In this document: positions 1-7,439 of the stretch, piece after piece
How positions within the stretch are numbered: the first letter of the stretch is position 1
Layout of the letters: every line of letters starts with the position of its first letter
From: Pedobacter roseus
Lineage (GTDB): Bacteria > Bacteroidota > Bacteroidia > Sphingobacteriales > Sphingobacteriaceae
DNA: 64,000 nucleotides
NCBI RefSeq assembly: GCF_014395225.1
Contig: NZ_CP060723.1
Span: 2,666,001-2,730,000 of the forward strand
Direction: 5' to 3'
The notes under the pieces: model-generated
The model's database searches: none
Told to the model about the DNA's origin: nothing
The model's input: only the letters and a program-made list of their open reading frames with translations
Position numbers and translations under genes: made by a program

Positions 1-6
1 CAGGCT

Positions 7-771
7 TTAATCCCAAATACCGTTTTCAGCGGTAAATATTACAGGTTCTCCTCCGGTTACCATAATGGTATGTTCATGTTGTGCAACAAAACCTCCTTTA
101 TTGCCACATAATGTCCAGCCATCAGCTTGTGTATCCGCAATGGTTGATCGTGTTGAAATAAATGTTTCTATGGCCACCACCTGATTCTTTTTGAAACGGG
201 TAATATTAAACCGGTCGCAATAGTTGGCAATTTCGTGAGGTGCTTCGTGCAGATTACGCCCAATACCATGGCCAGTTAGGTTTTTGATTACCGTATAGCC
301 TGCTTTTTTTGCTTCAGTTTCTATCAATCTCCCAATTTCAGCTATCCGCACACCGCCTTTAATGTTACTGATGGCTTTTTTGAGTATCTCTTTTGATGTT
401 GCTACAAGCCTGCCATGTCCATAAATATCTTCTCCAATAATAAACGACCCTCCATTATCAGCCCAAAAGCCATTTAATTCGGCAGAAACATCTATATTAA
501 TCAGGTCGCCGTTTTTAAGGATTTTATCTATTGACGGAACACCGTGTGCAGCTTCTTCATTAATGCTGATACAGGTATATCCGGGGAAACCATAGGTTAA
601 GAGAGGTGCAGAGCGTGCACCCATTTCTGCCAGCAATTTGCCGCCATATTCATCCAGTTCCTTTGTTGAAATGCCCGGTTTGGCAAATTCACGCATCTTT
701 TTAAGGGTTATGGCTACAGCAGCGCTTGCCTGTTCCATTCCTGTTTTTTCACTTTCAGTAGTTATAGACAT
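7..771 (-). CDS. map: Type I methionine aminopeptidase
   Basis: Removes the initiator methionine from new proteins in the cytosol using two divalent metals. The metal-ligand pattern is visible in order: two Asp in INIDVSAELNGFWADNGG, the His in GHGIGRNLHEAPHE, a Glu in VVAIETFIS and a Glu in AQHEHTIMV. An ATG at 771 gives 254 residues, the normal size. A longer frame starts at a TTG at 795, but that codon lies inside a likely promoter -7 box (793-800), so I reject it. The gene is not in a ribosomal-protein operon; it lies beside a TetR regulator. It may therefore be a second, accessory aminopeptidase (inference). Confidence 0.93.
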   Translation of the reverse strand: MSITTESEKTGMEQASAAVAITLKKMREFAKPGISTKELDEYGGKLLAEMGARSAPLLTYGFPGYTCISINEEAAHGVPSIDKILKNGDLINIDVSAELNGFWADNGGSFIIGEDIYGHGRLVATSKEILKKAISNIKGGVRIAEIGRLIETEAKKAGYTVIKNLTGHGIGRNLHEAPHEIANYCDRFNITRFKKNQVVAIETFISTRSTIADTQADGWTLCGNKGGFVAQHEHTIMVTGGEPVIFTAENGIWD

Positions 772-792
772 ATTTAGGTTTTTTACCTCTAT

Positions 793-800
793 CAAAGATA
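793..800 (-). promoter_or_regulatory. Putative -7 box for map
   Basis: On the minus strand the sequence reads TATCTTTG, a match to the Bacteroidota -7 consensus TAnnTTTG. It lies 22 nt upstream of the ATG at 771. No convincing -33 TTG is seen at the usual spacing, so this is a half-promoter call. Confidence 0.45.
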
Positions 801-826
801 ATGGCTTATTGCTATTTTAAGCAGAC

Positions 827-1456
827 TTAAGAATAAGCCCAGTCAATAATCTGTTTAAGTGATTTTTTAATTTCATCCTGACCTTTTTCTGCCTTAACAT
901 CAATGCCGCAAAAAGTTCCGTTAGTTTGAGCATATAATGAAAGGTAATAGATGCCGCTGATTAAAATGGCTTCTATTGCCCTGATATTTTTATCCTTGTC
1001 TTTAAAATGATCATCGTACACTGCTGCAAAAAGTTTTTCGCCTACTTCTTCACGCTCACGGTTAAGTTCTTTTAAAGGTTCAAAATCTTCAGAAAGTCCC
1101 CAGGTAACAATTTTCCTCATCTCTTCGTTTGCCATTAAAGCATTTAACTGATCTTCTAACAGCTGATAAGCCATTTTTTTTCCAAAATCTGTTTTGCTTT
1201 GTTCGATTACCGCTGCAGTTTGCTCATCACTAAACCTCCAGTAATCTTTGGTAAAAAGGTACTCTTTAACCAGTCCTTCGAGTCCGCCGAAATATTTGTA
1301 CACAAGTTTACGGTCTACATTGGCTTTTGCAGCCACCTGCATCACGTTTAAACCTTTAAAACCATTTTCGATAAGGATAACACCAAGCGAATCTATCAGT
1401 TTTTGTTTCGTTCTTTCCTTATTTCTAAGCGGTCCGTCGGTTATTTTTCTGCCCAT
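827..1456 (-). CDS. TetR/AcrR family transcriptional regulator
   Basis: A 209-residue protein with an N-terminal TetR-type helix-turn-helix at about residues 15-60 (KERTKQKLIDSLGVILIE, then a KANVDRKLVYKYFGG recognition helix). The C-terminal ligand and dimer domain is divergent, as is usual, and its inducer cannot be predicted. TetR proteins typically repress neighbouring genes. The candidate targets are its own gene, map downstream on the same strand, and less likely the AraC gene. The start ATG at 1456 fits the usual N-terminal length before the HTH. Confidence 0.88.
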   Translation of the reverse strand: MGRKITDGPLRNKERTKQKLIDSLGVILIENGFKGLNVMQVAAKANVDRKLVYKYFGGLEGLVKEYLFTKDYWRFSDEQTAAVIEQSKTDFGKKMAYQLLEDQLNALMANEEMRKIVTWGLSEDFEPLKELNREREEVGEKLFAAVYDDHFKDKDKNIRAIEAILISGIYYLSLYAQTNGTFCGIDVKAEKGQDEIKKSLKQIIDWAYS

Positions 1457-1621
1457 TGAATGATTTTTACCGCAATTTGCAATTTTCTGTGTGATATTTC
1501 AAATCATTAAGTGGCTAATCAAAACTTTCATGATAAATGTTTAGCTATAATATTTTTTTTTGAGAATATGAGGCCTGATTCTGTAAATACTATAATTTAT
1601 GAAATTGAAATTGCATTTATT

Positions 1622-2581
1622 TTAGCTTAGCGAATACTTTTTCGGTTTAATCCCAATATGCTGTTCAAAAACTCTCGTAAAATGACTTAGGTTTGTAAAA
1701 CCCAATTGATAACCTACTTCCGAAACAGAAAGTCGTTTCTCTTTTAATAATTTTGCTGCTTCGAGCATGCGTGCGCTTTGGTAATATTCGAAAACGCCTT
1801 TTCCAAAAGTTTGCTTAAACAGTTTCCGTAGTTTTGGTTCACTCATATTTGCTTCTCTGGAAAGTGCAGCAATATTTGGAGCTTGGGCAAGGTGAGAATG
1901 CAGGTGGTATTTAATGGCGTATATGGCTTTAATATCATCAATATGCATGTTGCTCGCAGGTATAGCTTCCCTTTGCAATAACAGCGTGAAAATATAACAC
2001 AACAGTTCCTCGCACTTTAGTTTATAATAATGGCTTTCGATAACCTGGGGCATTGGCTGATGGATCATTTCATCGGCTGTTTGGATCATTTCGGGAGAAA
2101 TGCTGATTTCAAAGACAAAATTATCTTTCGATCCCAATATGCTTTCTATTACAGGATGATCTACCTTGCTAAAAAGCAAGCGGAGGTAATGCCTCGAAAC
2201 GGCAATGGTAACACTTCCAAAAACCGTATTTGAAGGCATGGCCATAACCGATGAAACAGCATGCATACAGATCAACACGTTTGAATGTTCTGCATACAAT
2301 TGCTTTTCAGACTTTACAGGCGTTGGAAAAATTCCGCTTAACAGGAAAATCACATCTTCCTGCCCTTCCACCAGCTCGTTGGTACGTTCGATATAAATTT
2401 CCTCATGGAGATAATAGTTCCTGATCATTACGCGGAAATCTTTTCCCCACGAAAAGCCGGTAATGTAACCGCCACCCTTATTTTCAGGAATGTAAATGAA
2501 TCTTCCATCTACCCGTGCCCCTATTGCTTCAGCAAGTTTATTGGCAATTCCTGATCCGGTATCGGTAATCGATATTTTCAT
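1622..2581 (-). CDS. AraC family transcriptional regulator
   Basis: A 319-residue protein with a C-terminal AraC/XylS double helix-turn-helix at about residues 220-317. The first HTH includes IAALSREANMSEPKLRKLFK and the second VSEVGYQLGFTNLSHFTRVF, followed by the family ending GIKPKKYSLS. The N-terminal 200 residues are a sensing domain I do not recognise. The gene is divergent from the flavin monooxygenase with 85 bp between the start codons, so it is the natural candidate to control that gene (inference). Confidence 0.88.
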   Translation of the reverse strand: MKISITDTGSGIANKLAEAIGARVDGRFIYIPENKGGGYITGFSWGKDFRVMIRNYYLHEEIYIERTNELVEGQEDVIFLLSGIFPTPVKSEKQLYAEHSNVLICMHAVSSVMAMPSNTVFGSVTIAVSRHYLRLLFSKVDHPVIESILGSKDNFVFEISISPEMIQTADEMIHQPMPQVIESHYYKLKCEELLCYIFTLLLQREAIPASNMHIDDIKAIYAIKYHLHSHLAQAPNIAALSREANMSEPKLRKLFKQTFGKGVFEYYQSARMLEAAKLLKEKRLSVSEVGYQLGFTNLSHFTRVFEQHIGIKPKKYSLS

Positions 2582-2666
2582 TTACGACTGTTTTAATATT
2601 AAAAGTAACTATTTTACCTATAAAAGTGTAAGCATTTTTGTGCGTAATAAATAAGGACAAAAAGAT

Positions 2667-3827
2667 ATGTTACTGGAAAATAAAAAAATAGCCATTATTG
2701 GCGGCGGTCCTGGTGGATTAACCCTCGCCAGACTTTTACAGCTTAAAGGTGTTGACGTAAAGGTATATGAAAGGGATTTAGACCCTACCATACGCGTACA
2801 GGGAGCTACGCTCGACCTCCATTTCGAGTCTGGTTTAAAGGCTATTGAAAAAGCCGGACTGATGGATGCTTTTAAAGAAACTTACCGGCCTGGTGCAGAT
2901 CAGGGGCGAATTATTGATCCGCAGGGCAACATCATTTTTGATGAGCACACCGAAACATTGAACGATGATTTTGATAATGAATACTTCAGGCCGGAAATTG
3001 ACAGAGGGCCATTAAGAAACCTGTTATTAAATTCGCTGGAGCCTTGTACTGTGGTTTGGAAAAGTCAGTTTTTAACCATGGAGCAGGTTAACGGACAATG
3101 GAAAATCACCTTTAAAAACGGAACAACATCCACCGCCGACCTGGTAATCGGAGCTGATGGTGCTAATTCTAAAATACGTCCGTTTGTAACGCCCATAAAA
3201 GCTTCCTATGCCGGCATCATCATCTTGCAGGGAAATGTACAACATGCCGAATCAGTCATCCCCAATATGCATAATTTATTAAATGGCGGGAAAATATATG
3301 TCCATGGTGATGGCAAGGCCTTGCATATATCATCAAAAGGTGATGGCAGTATTGACTTTTATACCAGCAGCAAAAAAGATGAACAATGGATAAAAAACAA
3401 CGGGCTTGATTTTTCTGACCATAAAGGGATACTTGAATGGTTTAAAAGAGAATTTACAGGCTGGAGCGAGATCTGGTTTGAATTATTTGAAAAAGCAAGC
3501 ACGCCGGTTATACTACGCCCGCAATATGTAGTGCCATTAGATCAAACCTGGGATGCAAAACCGAATGTTACGCTATTGGGAGATGCCGCGCATATAATGC
3601 CTCCATCGGGTGAAGGAGTAAATCTGGCCATGCTGGATGCACTTGATTTAAGCGAATGGCTTGCCAGCCATGATGTTGCAACACTCGAAACAGCCATTTC
3701 TGCCTACGAAAAAAAGATGCTGGAAAGGGCTGCAGAAGCCACACAGGATTCGCTTGAAATGGCAGACTGGATGCATGCAGACGATGCGCAGGAAAAAATG
3801 CTGAAACTGTTAGGCCGTAATACGTAA
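2667..3827 (+). CDS. TetX-like FAD-dependent monooxygenase
   Basis: A 386-residue class A flavoprotein monooxygenase. The dinucleotide fold is seen at IAIIGGGPGGLTLARLL (residues 8-24) with YERD closing it; R112-113 region DRGPLRNLLLNSLE and the second FAD motif LLGDAAHIMPPSGEGVN follow. Length and colinearity resemble the tetracycline-inactivating TetX enzymes throughout. By hand alignment from memory, TetX Gln192 corresponds to Q188 here, but Arg213 corresponds to K209 and His234 to D230, so tetracycline may not be the substrate. No signal peptide; cytosolic. It is divergent from an AraC regulator. Members of this family oxidise many aromatic or polyketide substrates. Confidence 0.88.
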   Translation: MLLENKKIAIIGGGPGGLTLARLLQLKGVDVKVYERDLDPTIRVQGATLDLHFESGLKAIEKAGLMDAFKETYRPGADQGRIIDPQGNIIFDEHTETLNDDFDNEYFRPEIDRGPLRNLLLNSLEPCTVVWKSQFLTMEQVNGQWKITFKNGTTSTADLVIGADGANSKIRPFVTPIKASYAGIIILQGNVQHAESVIPNMHNLLNGGKIYVHGDGKALHISSKGDGSIDFYTSSKKDEQWIKNNGLDFSDHKGILEWFKREFTGWSEIWFELFEKASTPVILRPQYVVPLDQTWDAKPNVTLLGDAAHIMPPSGEGVNLAMLDALDLSEWLASHDVATLETAISAYEKKMLERAAEATQDSLEMADWMHADDAQEKMLKLLGRNT

Positions 3828-4148
3828 AACGGGATAAAAGCATATCTGCAAAGGACACCAATAAAACAATTCTATTTTTTACCCAAGCTTACCAACAAAC
3901 GGCCGGAAGAAATTCTGGCTTTTTTTATGGACGCTGGCCCGGAATAAACAATTATTAACCCGTCAGGCAAACGTTTGCGCAGTCTTTTTTCTTTTAACTG
4001 CATGTAATTATAAATACATTCGAATGACAGTGCAGGCAGACCTATGGTGATTATAACATTGGTTTGAAAGAGAGGGCAGAATAGTTGGAATGGCATCGAT
4101 ATAATAACTCAAATTATAACAACCAAATATTTACTTAACCTAAAAACA
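3828..4148. other. Intergenic region, no clear gene
   Basis: A 321-bp gap between the monooxygenase and the M60-type gene. A 74-codon open frame exists on the minus strand (3872-4096), but its product resembles no family I know and it has no supporting promoter or neighbours. Otherwise I see only AT-rich sequence before the start at 4149. Confidence 0.5.
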
Positions 4149-5969
4149 ATGAAAAAAACATCCCTACTTTTCACCATGATGGCAATAACTTGCCTTTTTG
4201 CCTGTAAAAAGGCCAATGTACTGCCAGAACAAGCTGATAATGGCAAAGCCACAAACCGTGCGGCCCTCTTATCTGCCAGCCAAACTAACGTTTTTAATGT
4301 TACCGAAAAAATTAATGCTTCAATTGAAAAAGACCGCTTAAAAAACGGTTATAATCTGACAGATTTTACGGCTACAGGACTTTATATGGCACCAAATGCC
4401 ACTCTAAACATTACTGTAGAGCAAACAGCAGGAACACGCTTGCCAAAACTACTTATTGGCACCTACTCCAGGTATGGCACATGGAACGCACAGCCTACAG
4501 TGGTACAGTTAACTGCAGGCACCAATACCATTACCAATGCCGCAGGTGGTTTGTTGTGGTTAAGGTACACTAACGCTACTACCGGATCTACAGCGAAAGT
4601 AACTTTCAATACCGGTTATCAATATGCGCCTTATTTTAAACTGGGTGTTACTACCAATTCGGATTGGATCAGTCAGTTAACGACCTACACTACCCCTGAT
4701 GTAGTATTGGAGGGATCTAATTGTGTAATCGTGGTATCGCGTACCAAAGCCATCCAGTACCAGAACGAAGATCAGGCGGCCATACTCAATAAAATCACCC
4801 AGATAATCGCACTCGAAGATGATTTAAATGGTTTGGATAATTCGCTACCCGCCCATGCAAAAAATGTGCATACCTACCTCCTCACGCAGCATGAAGATCC
4901 TGCTTATTATTTCTTCGCCTACGATTACCGTACGGCCTACATTACCTCTGATGTAAATGCAATTCTAACGTTAGATGCCGTGGGTACCAATGGATGGGGA
5001 TTATGGCATGAACTTGGGCATCAACACCAGATGATGTGGCGCTGGGGAACCCTGGGCGAAGTTACCGTAAACCTTTATAGTTTATATGTTCAGCGTACCC
5101 TCACCCCGTCTGTTAACAGGTTGGTAAATGATGGCGTTTGGCCGAAAGCCTTTACTTATTTAGGTAAAGCAGCAGGCACTAAAGATTATAATGGCTCAAC
5201 AAGTTATGCTAACCCGCTCACCGATCTATTTATCCGCTTATGTATGTTCCAGCAGCTTACATTGGCTTATGGCGACAATTTCTACAGAACATTGGCCAAA
5301 AATATGCGTGTTGAAAATCCAACATTGGCAAATGACGACGACCGTATGCGCTATTTTATGCTGAAAGCCTGTAACTTATCAGGCAAAAACTTAAGTAATT
5401 TCTTTCAGAAATGGGGATTAAACCTCTCTACTGCTGCAGCTACCACCCAAATTTATGCTGATATGGCTGCTTTAGGTTTACCTGCACCAACAACTGATCC
5501 TTCTACCTTGCAGGATAATGTGGCACCTTTAAGCGAACTGAGTAAAAGCGGCTGGAGCATCAATTCTTTCAGCTCTGAAGAAACCAGTGGCGAAGGTGCT
5601 GTAAATGGCCGTGCGGCAACTTTAATTGATGGAAGCCAGAGTACTTACTGGCATTCGAGGTGGACCAGTACTGCAGCAAGCTATCCACATCAGATCGTAA
5701 TCGACCTTGGTTCAAACAAAACGGCTAAAGGATTAAGTTTGGTGCAGCGGAACAGCTTAAGCAGAGCGATTAAAAATTTCCAGGTGTTAACCAGTACCGA
5801 TAATGTTAATTTTACGGCGGTAAACAATTACGTAGCGCAAAATGCTGCCGGGGTTCAGTATTTCGACTTTGGTGGAAGCAAAACGTTAAGATACCTCAAA
5901 GTAATTGCCAATTCAGCACAGGATGGTTTGCAGTTTGCAGCCCTGGCAGAACTGGGTTTATATAATTAA
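4149..5969 (+). CDS. M60-type (enhancin/mucinase-like) metallopeptidase lipoprotein with discoidin domain
   Basis: A 606-residue secreted lipoprotein. The signal peptide MKKTSLLFTMMAITCLFAC ends in a lipobox with Cys at residue 19. The zinc site is H287-E288-L-G-H291 followed by E304 (HExxH plus a downstream Glu), as in the M60/PF13402 peptidases that cut mucin-type glycoproteins. Residues about 460-606 form an F5/8 type C (CBM32-like) domain: SFSSEETSGEGA, STYWHSRW and a final ALAELGLYN strand. It is a single gene with its own terminator. The likely role is cell-surface cleavage of glycosylated proteins, with the discoidin domain holding glycans (family knowledge plus inference). It sits upstream of, but is not co-directional with, the metalloprotease/SusCD locus. 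Confidence 0.85.
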   Translation: MKKTSLLFTMMAITCLFACKKANVLPEQADNGKATNRAALLSASQTNVFNVTEKINASIEKDRLKNGYNLTDFTATGLYMAPNATLNITVEQTAGTRLPKLLIGTYSRYGTWNAQPTVVQLTAGTNTITNAAGGLLWLRYTNATTGSTAKVTFNTGYQYAPYFKLGVTTNSDWISQLTTYTTPDVVLEGSNCVIVVSRTKAIQYQNEDQAAILNKITQIIALEDDLNGLDNSLPAHAKNVHTYLLTQHEDPAYYFFAYDYRTAYITSDVNAILTLDAVGTNGWGLWHELGHQHQMMWRWGTLGEVTVNLYSLYVQRTLTPSVNRLVNDGVWPKAFTYLGKAAGTKDYNGSTSYANPLTDLFIRLCMFQQLTLAYGDNFYRTLAKNMRVENPTLANDDDRMRYFMLKACNLSGKNLSNFFQKWGLNLSTAAATTQIYADMAALGLPAPTTDPSTLQDNVAPLSELSKSGWSINSFSSEETSGEGAVNGRAATLIDGSQSTYWHSRWTSTAASYPHQIVIDLGSNKTAKGLSLVQRNSLSRAIKNFQVLTSTDNVNFTAVNNYVAQNAAGVQYFDFGGSKTLRYLKVIANSAQDGLQFAALAELGLYN

Positions 5970-5980
5970 AATTTAATGAA

Positions 5981-6011
5981 AGAGGATCGGTAATGCGGTC
6001 CTCTTTTTTTT
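5981..6011 (+). terminator. Rho-independent terminator of the M60-type gene
   Basis: AGAGGATCG and CGGTCCTCT arms around a short loop, followed by eight T. It lies 12 nt after the stop codon. Confidence 0.85.
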
Positions 6012-6292
6012 ACAATATAGCCCGTTGTTTTTTACCACAGAGAACACTGAGAGAAGGCACAGAGATCACAGCGTGCTTATTTTTTGCCCGCGATGCCTGT
6101 AACTTCGATTCCGTTTTCCTTAAAAATCTGAGCATTACGTCCGTAGCCAATCCCAGGTATCAGGATATTCTTCACAGCTTCCCGAACGAAAAAATCTTTT
6201 GTTTTTTATGCCTGTATTATTAATGGAATAGTACAAAGTTGTAGACCGATTGATGCTAAAACACAGTTTATTAAGCAGCGCCTTAAACCCCA
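6012..6292. other. Intergenic region between terminator and tandem array
   Basis: No gene is convincing. A 76-codon open frame on the plus strand starts inside the terminator hairpin and has no family resemblance. The sequence runs directly into the degenerate left end of the 21-bp repeat array. Confidence 0.4.
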
Positions 6293-6754
6293 TCAGTAAA
6301 GGTGAGTATTAAATCCGCAAAGTTAAATATTACTTCCCCATAGTTAAATATCACATCCGCACAGTTGTATATCGCATCCGCACAGTTATATATCGCATCC
6401 GCACAGTTGTATATCGCATCCGCATGGTTATATATCCCATCCGCACGGTTGTATATCGCATCCGCATGGTTATATATCGCATCCGCACGGTTGTATATCG
6501 CATCCGCACGGTTGTATATCGCATCCGCACAGTTGTATATCGTATCCGCACGGTTATATATCGCATCCGCACAGTTGTATATCGTATCCGCACGGTTATA
6601 TATCGCATCCGCACATTTGTATATCGCATCCGCACACATAAATATTGCTTACGCACTGTTGTTCAGTGCATTCGCCTAGTGAAGTATGGCTTTCCCTAAA
6701 GTAAATATCATTCTCGCCAAACTGAATTACGCTTCGTCTTAACTAAATATTGTG
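6293..6754. repeat. 21-bp tandem repeat array (13 good units plus degenerate flanks)
   Basis: Thirteen near-identical 21-bp units run head to tail from 6356 to 6628, each starting TCCGCACAGTTGTATATC or a close variant. Variation is mostly CA/CG/TG before GTT and G/A after it. The 21-bp register continues in decayed units on both sides: three on the left (6293-6355) and six on the right (6629-6754). There are no spacers, so it is not CRISPR. Because 21 is a multiple of three, frames stay open on both strands. On the minus strand the frame ending at 6283 reads a heptapeptide ADAIYN-C/R repeat, and the decayed left units keep the hydrophobic spacing (GEVIFN, ADLILT). The right-hand units contain in-frame stops (6647-6649 region and 6673 region). 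It could be a minisatellite or a decayed repeat-protein gene; I do not call a CDS. Confidence 0.9.
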
Positions 6755-6782
6755 AAAGGGGCTACGGGCGAAGCGAACGCAT

Positions 6783-6826
6783 TAAGGTTCCCGCCTGCGC
6801 GGGATCCGATAGCTACCGGATGACGG
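6783..6826. repeat. Dispersed palindromic intergenic repeat
   Basis: Contains TTCCCGCCTGCGCGGGA followed by the palindrome TCCGATAGCTACCGGA (6805-6820) and TGACGG. Related pieces occur at 28240-28312, 34806-34846, 57177-57246 and 58978-59001, so this is one member of a REP-like family. Confidence 0.7.
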
Positions 6827-6835
6827 CTGTATTTC

Positions 6836-6870
6836 AAAAAAAGCGGTTTCTATCCAGAAAACCGCTTTTA
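6836..6870 (-). terminator. Terminator of the ECF-SusCD-metalloprotease locus
   Basis: On the minus strand, AAAAGCGGTTT and AAACCGCTTTT form a stem followed by a T-run. It lies about 28 nt after the stop of the DUF3347 gene, the last gene of the leftward locus. Confidence 0.8.
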
Positions 6871-6897
6871 ATCATTAACTATTATTTTTGTGTGGTA

Positions 6898-7434
6898 TTA
6901 AATACTTGCTTTTACTTCTCCACAGGTAAGCATGTTTTTAGGGTAATATGGATTTTGAATCGCTTTATCATCGCTGATCCACGTCGTCCCCGTCATTGGG
7001 CAAACCTGTTTGTAAAGGGTAGTTTTCTCTGGCTTAAACCTTTCGATAACCGACCACAGTTTAACCGATAATTTATCCATTTCACTGCGCTGCTTATTAA
7101 TGGACTTTGTGGCGGCAATGGCCAATGCAAGCGTTTTAATTTCTTCGCGTGTAGTTGTGGCTGCATTCATCTCATCCAGCGATAATTTTTTAAATTTAAA
7201 CTGGTTGAGCAGTGAAGCAAATTCTGTCGCAAATTTAATCACCTGTAGGGAATCTGATTTGACCAGACTGTTTTTAATACCCAGGTAATTCATTACAATC
7301 GCTTCTTTTAAAACTTCTCTTTTTTGTGCCAGTTCGGGTGTGGCTACTTCCTGGGCAGAGGTTTTTACCTGCGCACTTACACTAAAACTTAAGCCGGCCA
7401 TCGCTATGATGATGGCCCATGTATATTTTTTCAT
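6898..7434 (-). CDS. DUF3347 domain secreted protein
   Basis: A 178-residue exported protein: the signal peptide is MKKYTWAIIIAMAGLSFSVSAQ. The mature part is helical and ends with a DUF3347 signature, VCPMTGTTWISDD then NPYYPKNMLTCG, placing C145, M147, M168 and C171 as a possible soft-metal site. In Bacteroidota this domain is often found with copper or other heavy-metal export proteins; its function is not established. Here it begins 5 nt after the metalloprotease stop and is the last gene of the SusCD locus, so it probably acts with the periplasmic or surface peptidase (inference). Confidence 0.82.
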   Translation of the reverse strand: MKKYTWAIIIAMAGLSFSVSAQVKTSAQEVATPELAQKREVLKEAIVMNYLGIKNSLVKSDSLQVIKFATEFASLLNQFKFKKLSLDEMNAATTTREEIKTLALAIAATKSINKQRSEMDKLSVKLWSVIERFKPEKTTLYKQVCPMTGTTWISDDKAIQNPYYPKNMLTCGEVKASI

Positions 7435-7439
7435 TTGGG

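Noticed and set aside
1248..1463. Short plus-strand frame over the TetR gene, and many like it
   Set aside because: Antisense shadows of real genes: wrong codon character, no promoter, no homology that I can see.
3872..4096. 74-codon minus-strand open frame in an intergenic gap
   Set aside because: No family resemblance, promoter or conserved context; likely chance.
6356..6628. CRISPR array
   Set aside because: Units are contiguous with no unique spacers, the period is 21 bp, and no cas gene is present.
6283..6699. Four overlapping open frames, on both strands, across the 21-bp array
   Set aside because: They arise because the repeat period is a multiple of three with no stop in the unit. 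I list the array as a repeat and describe the possible heptad reading as a finding, not as a CDS.
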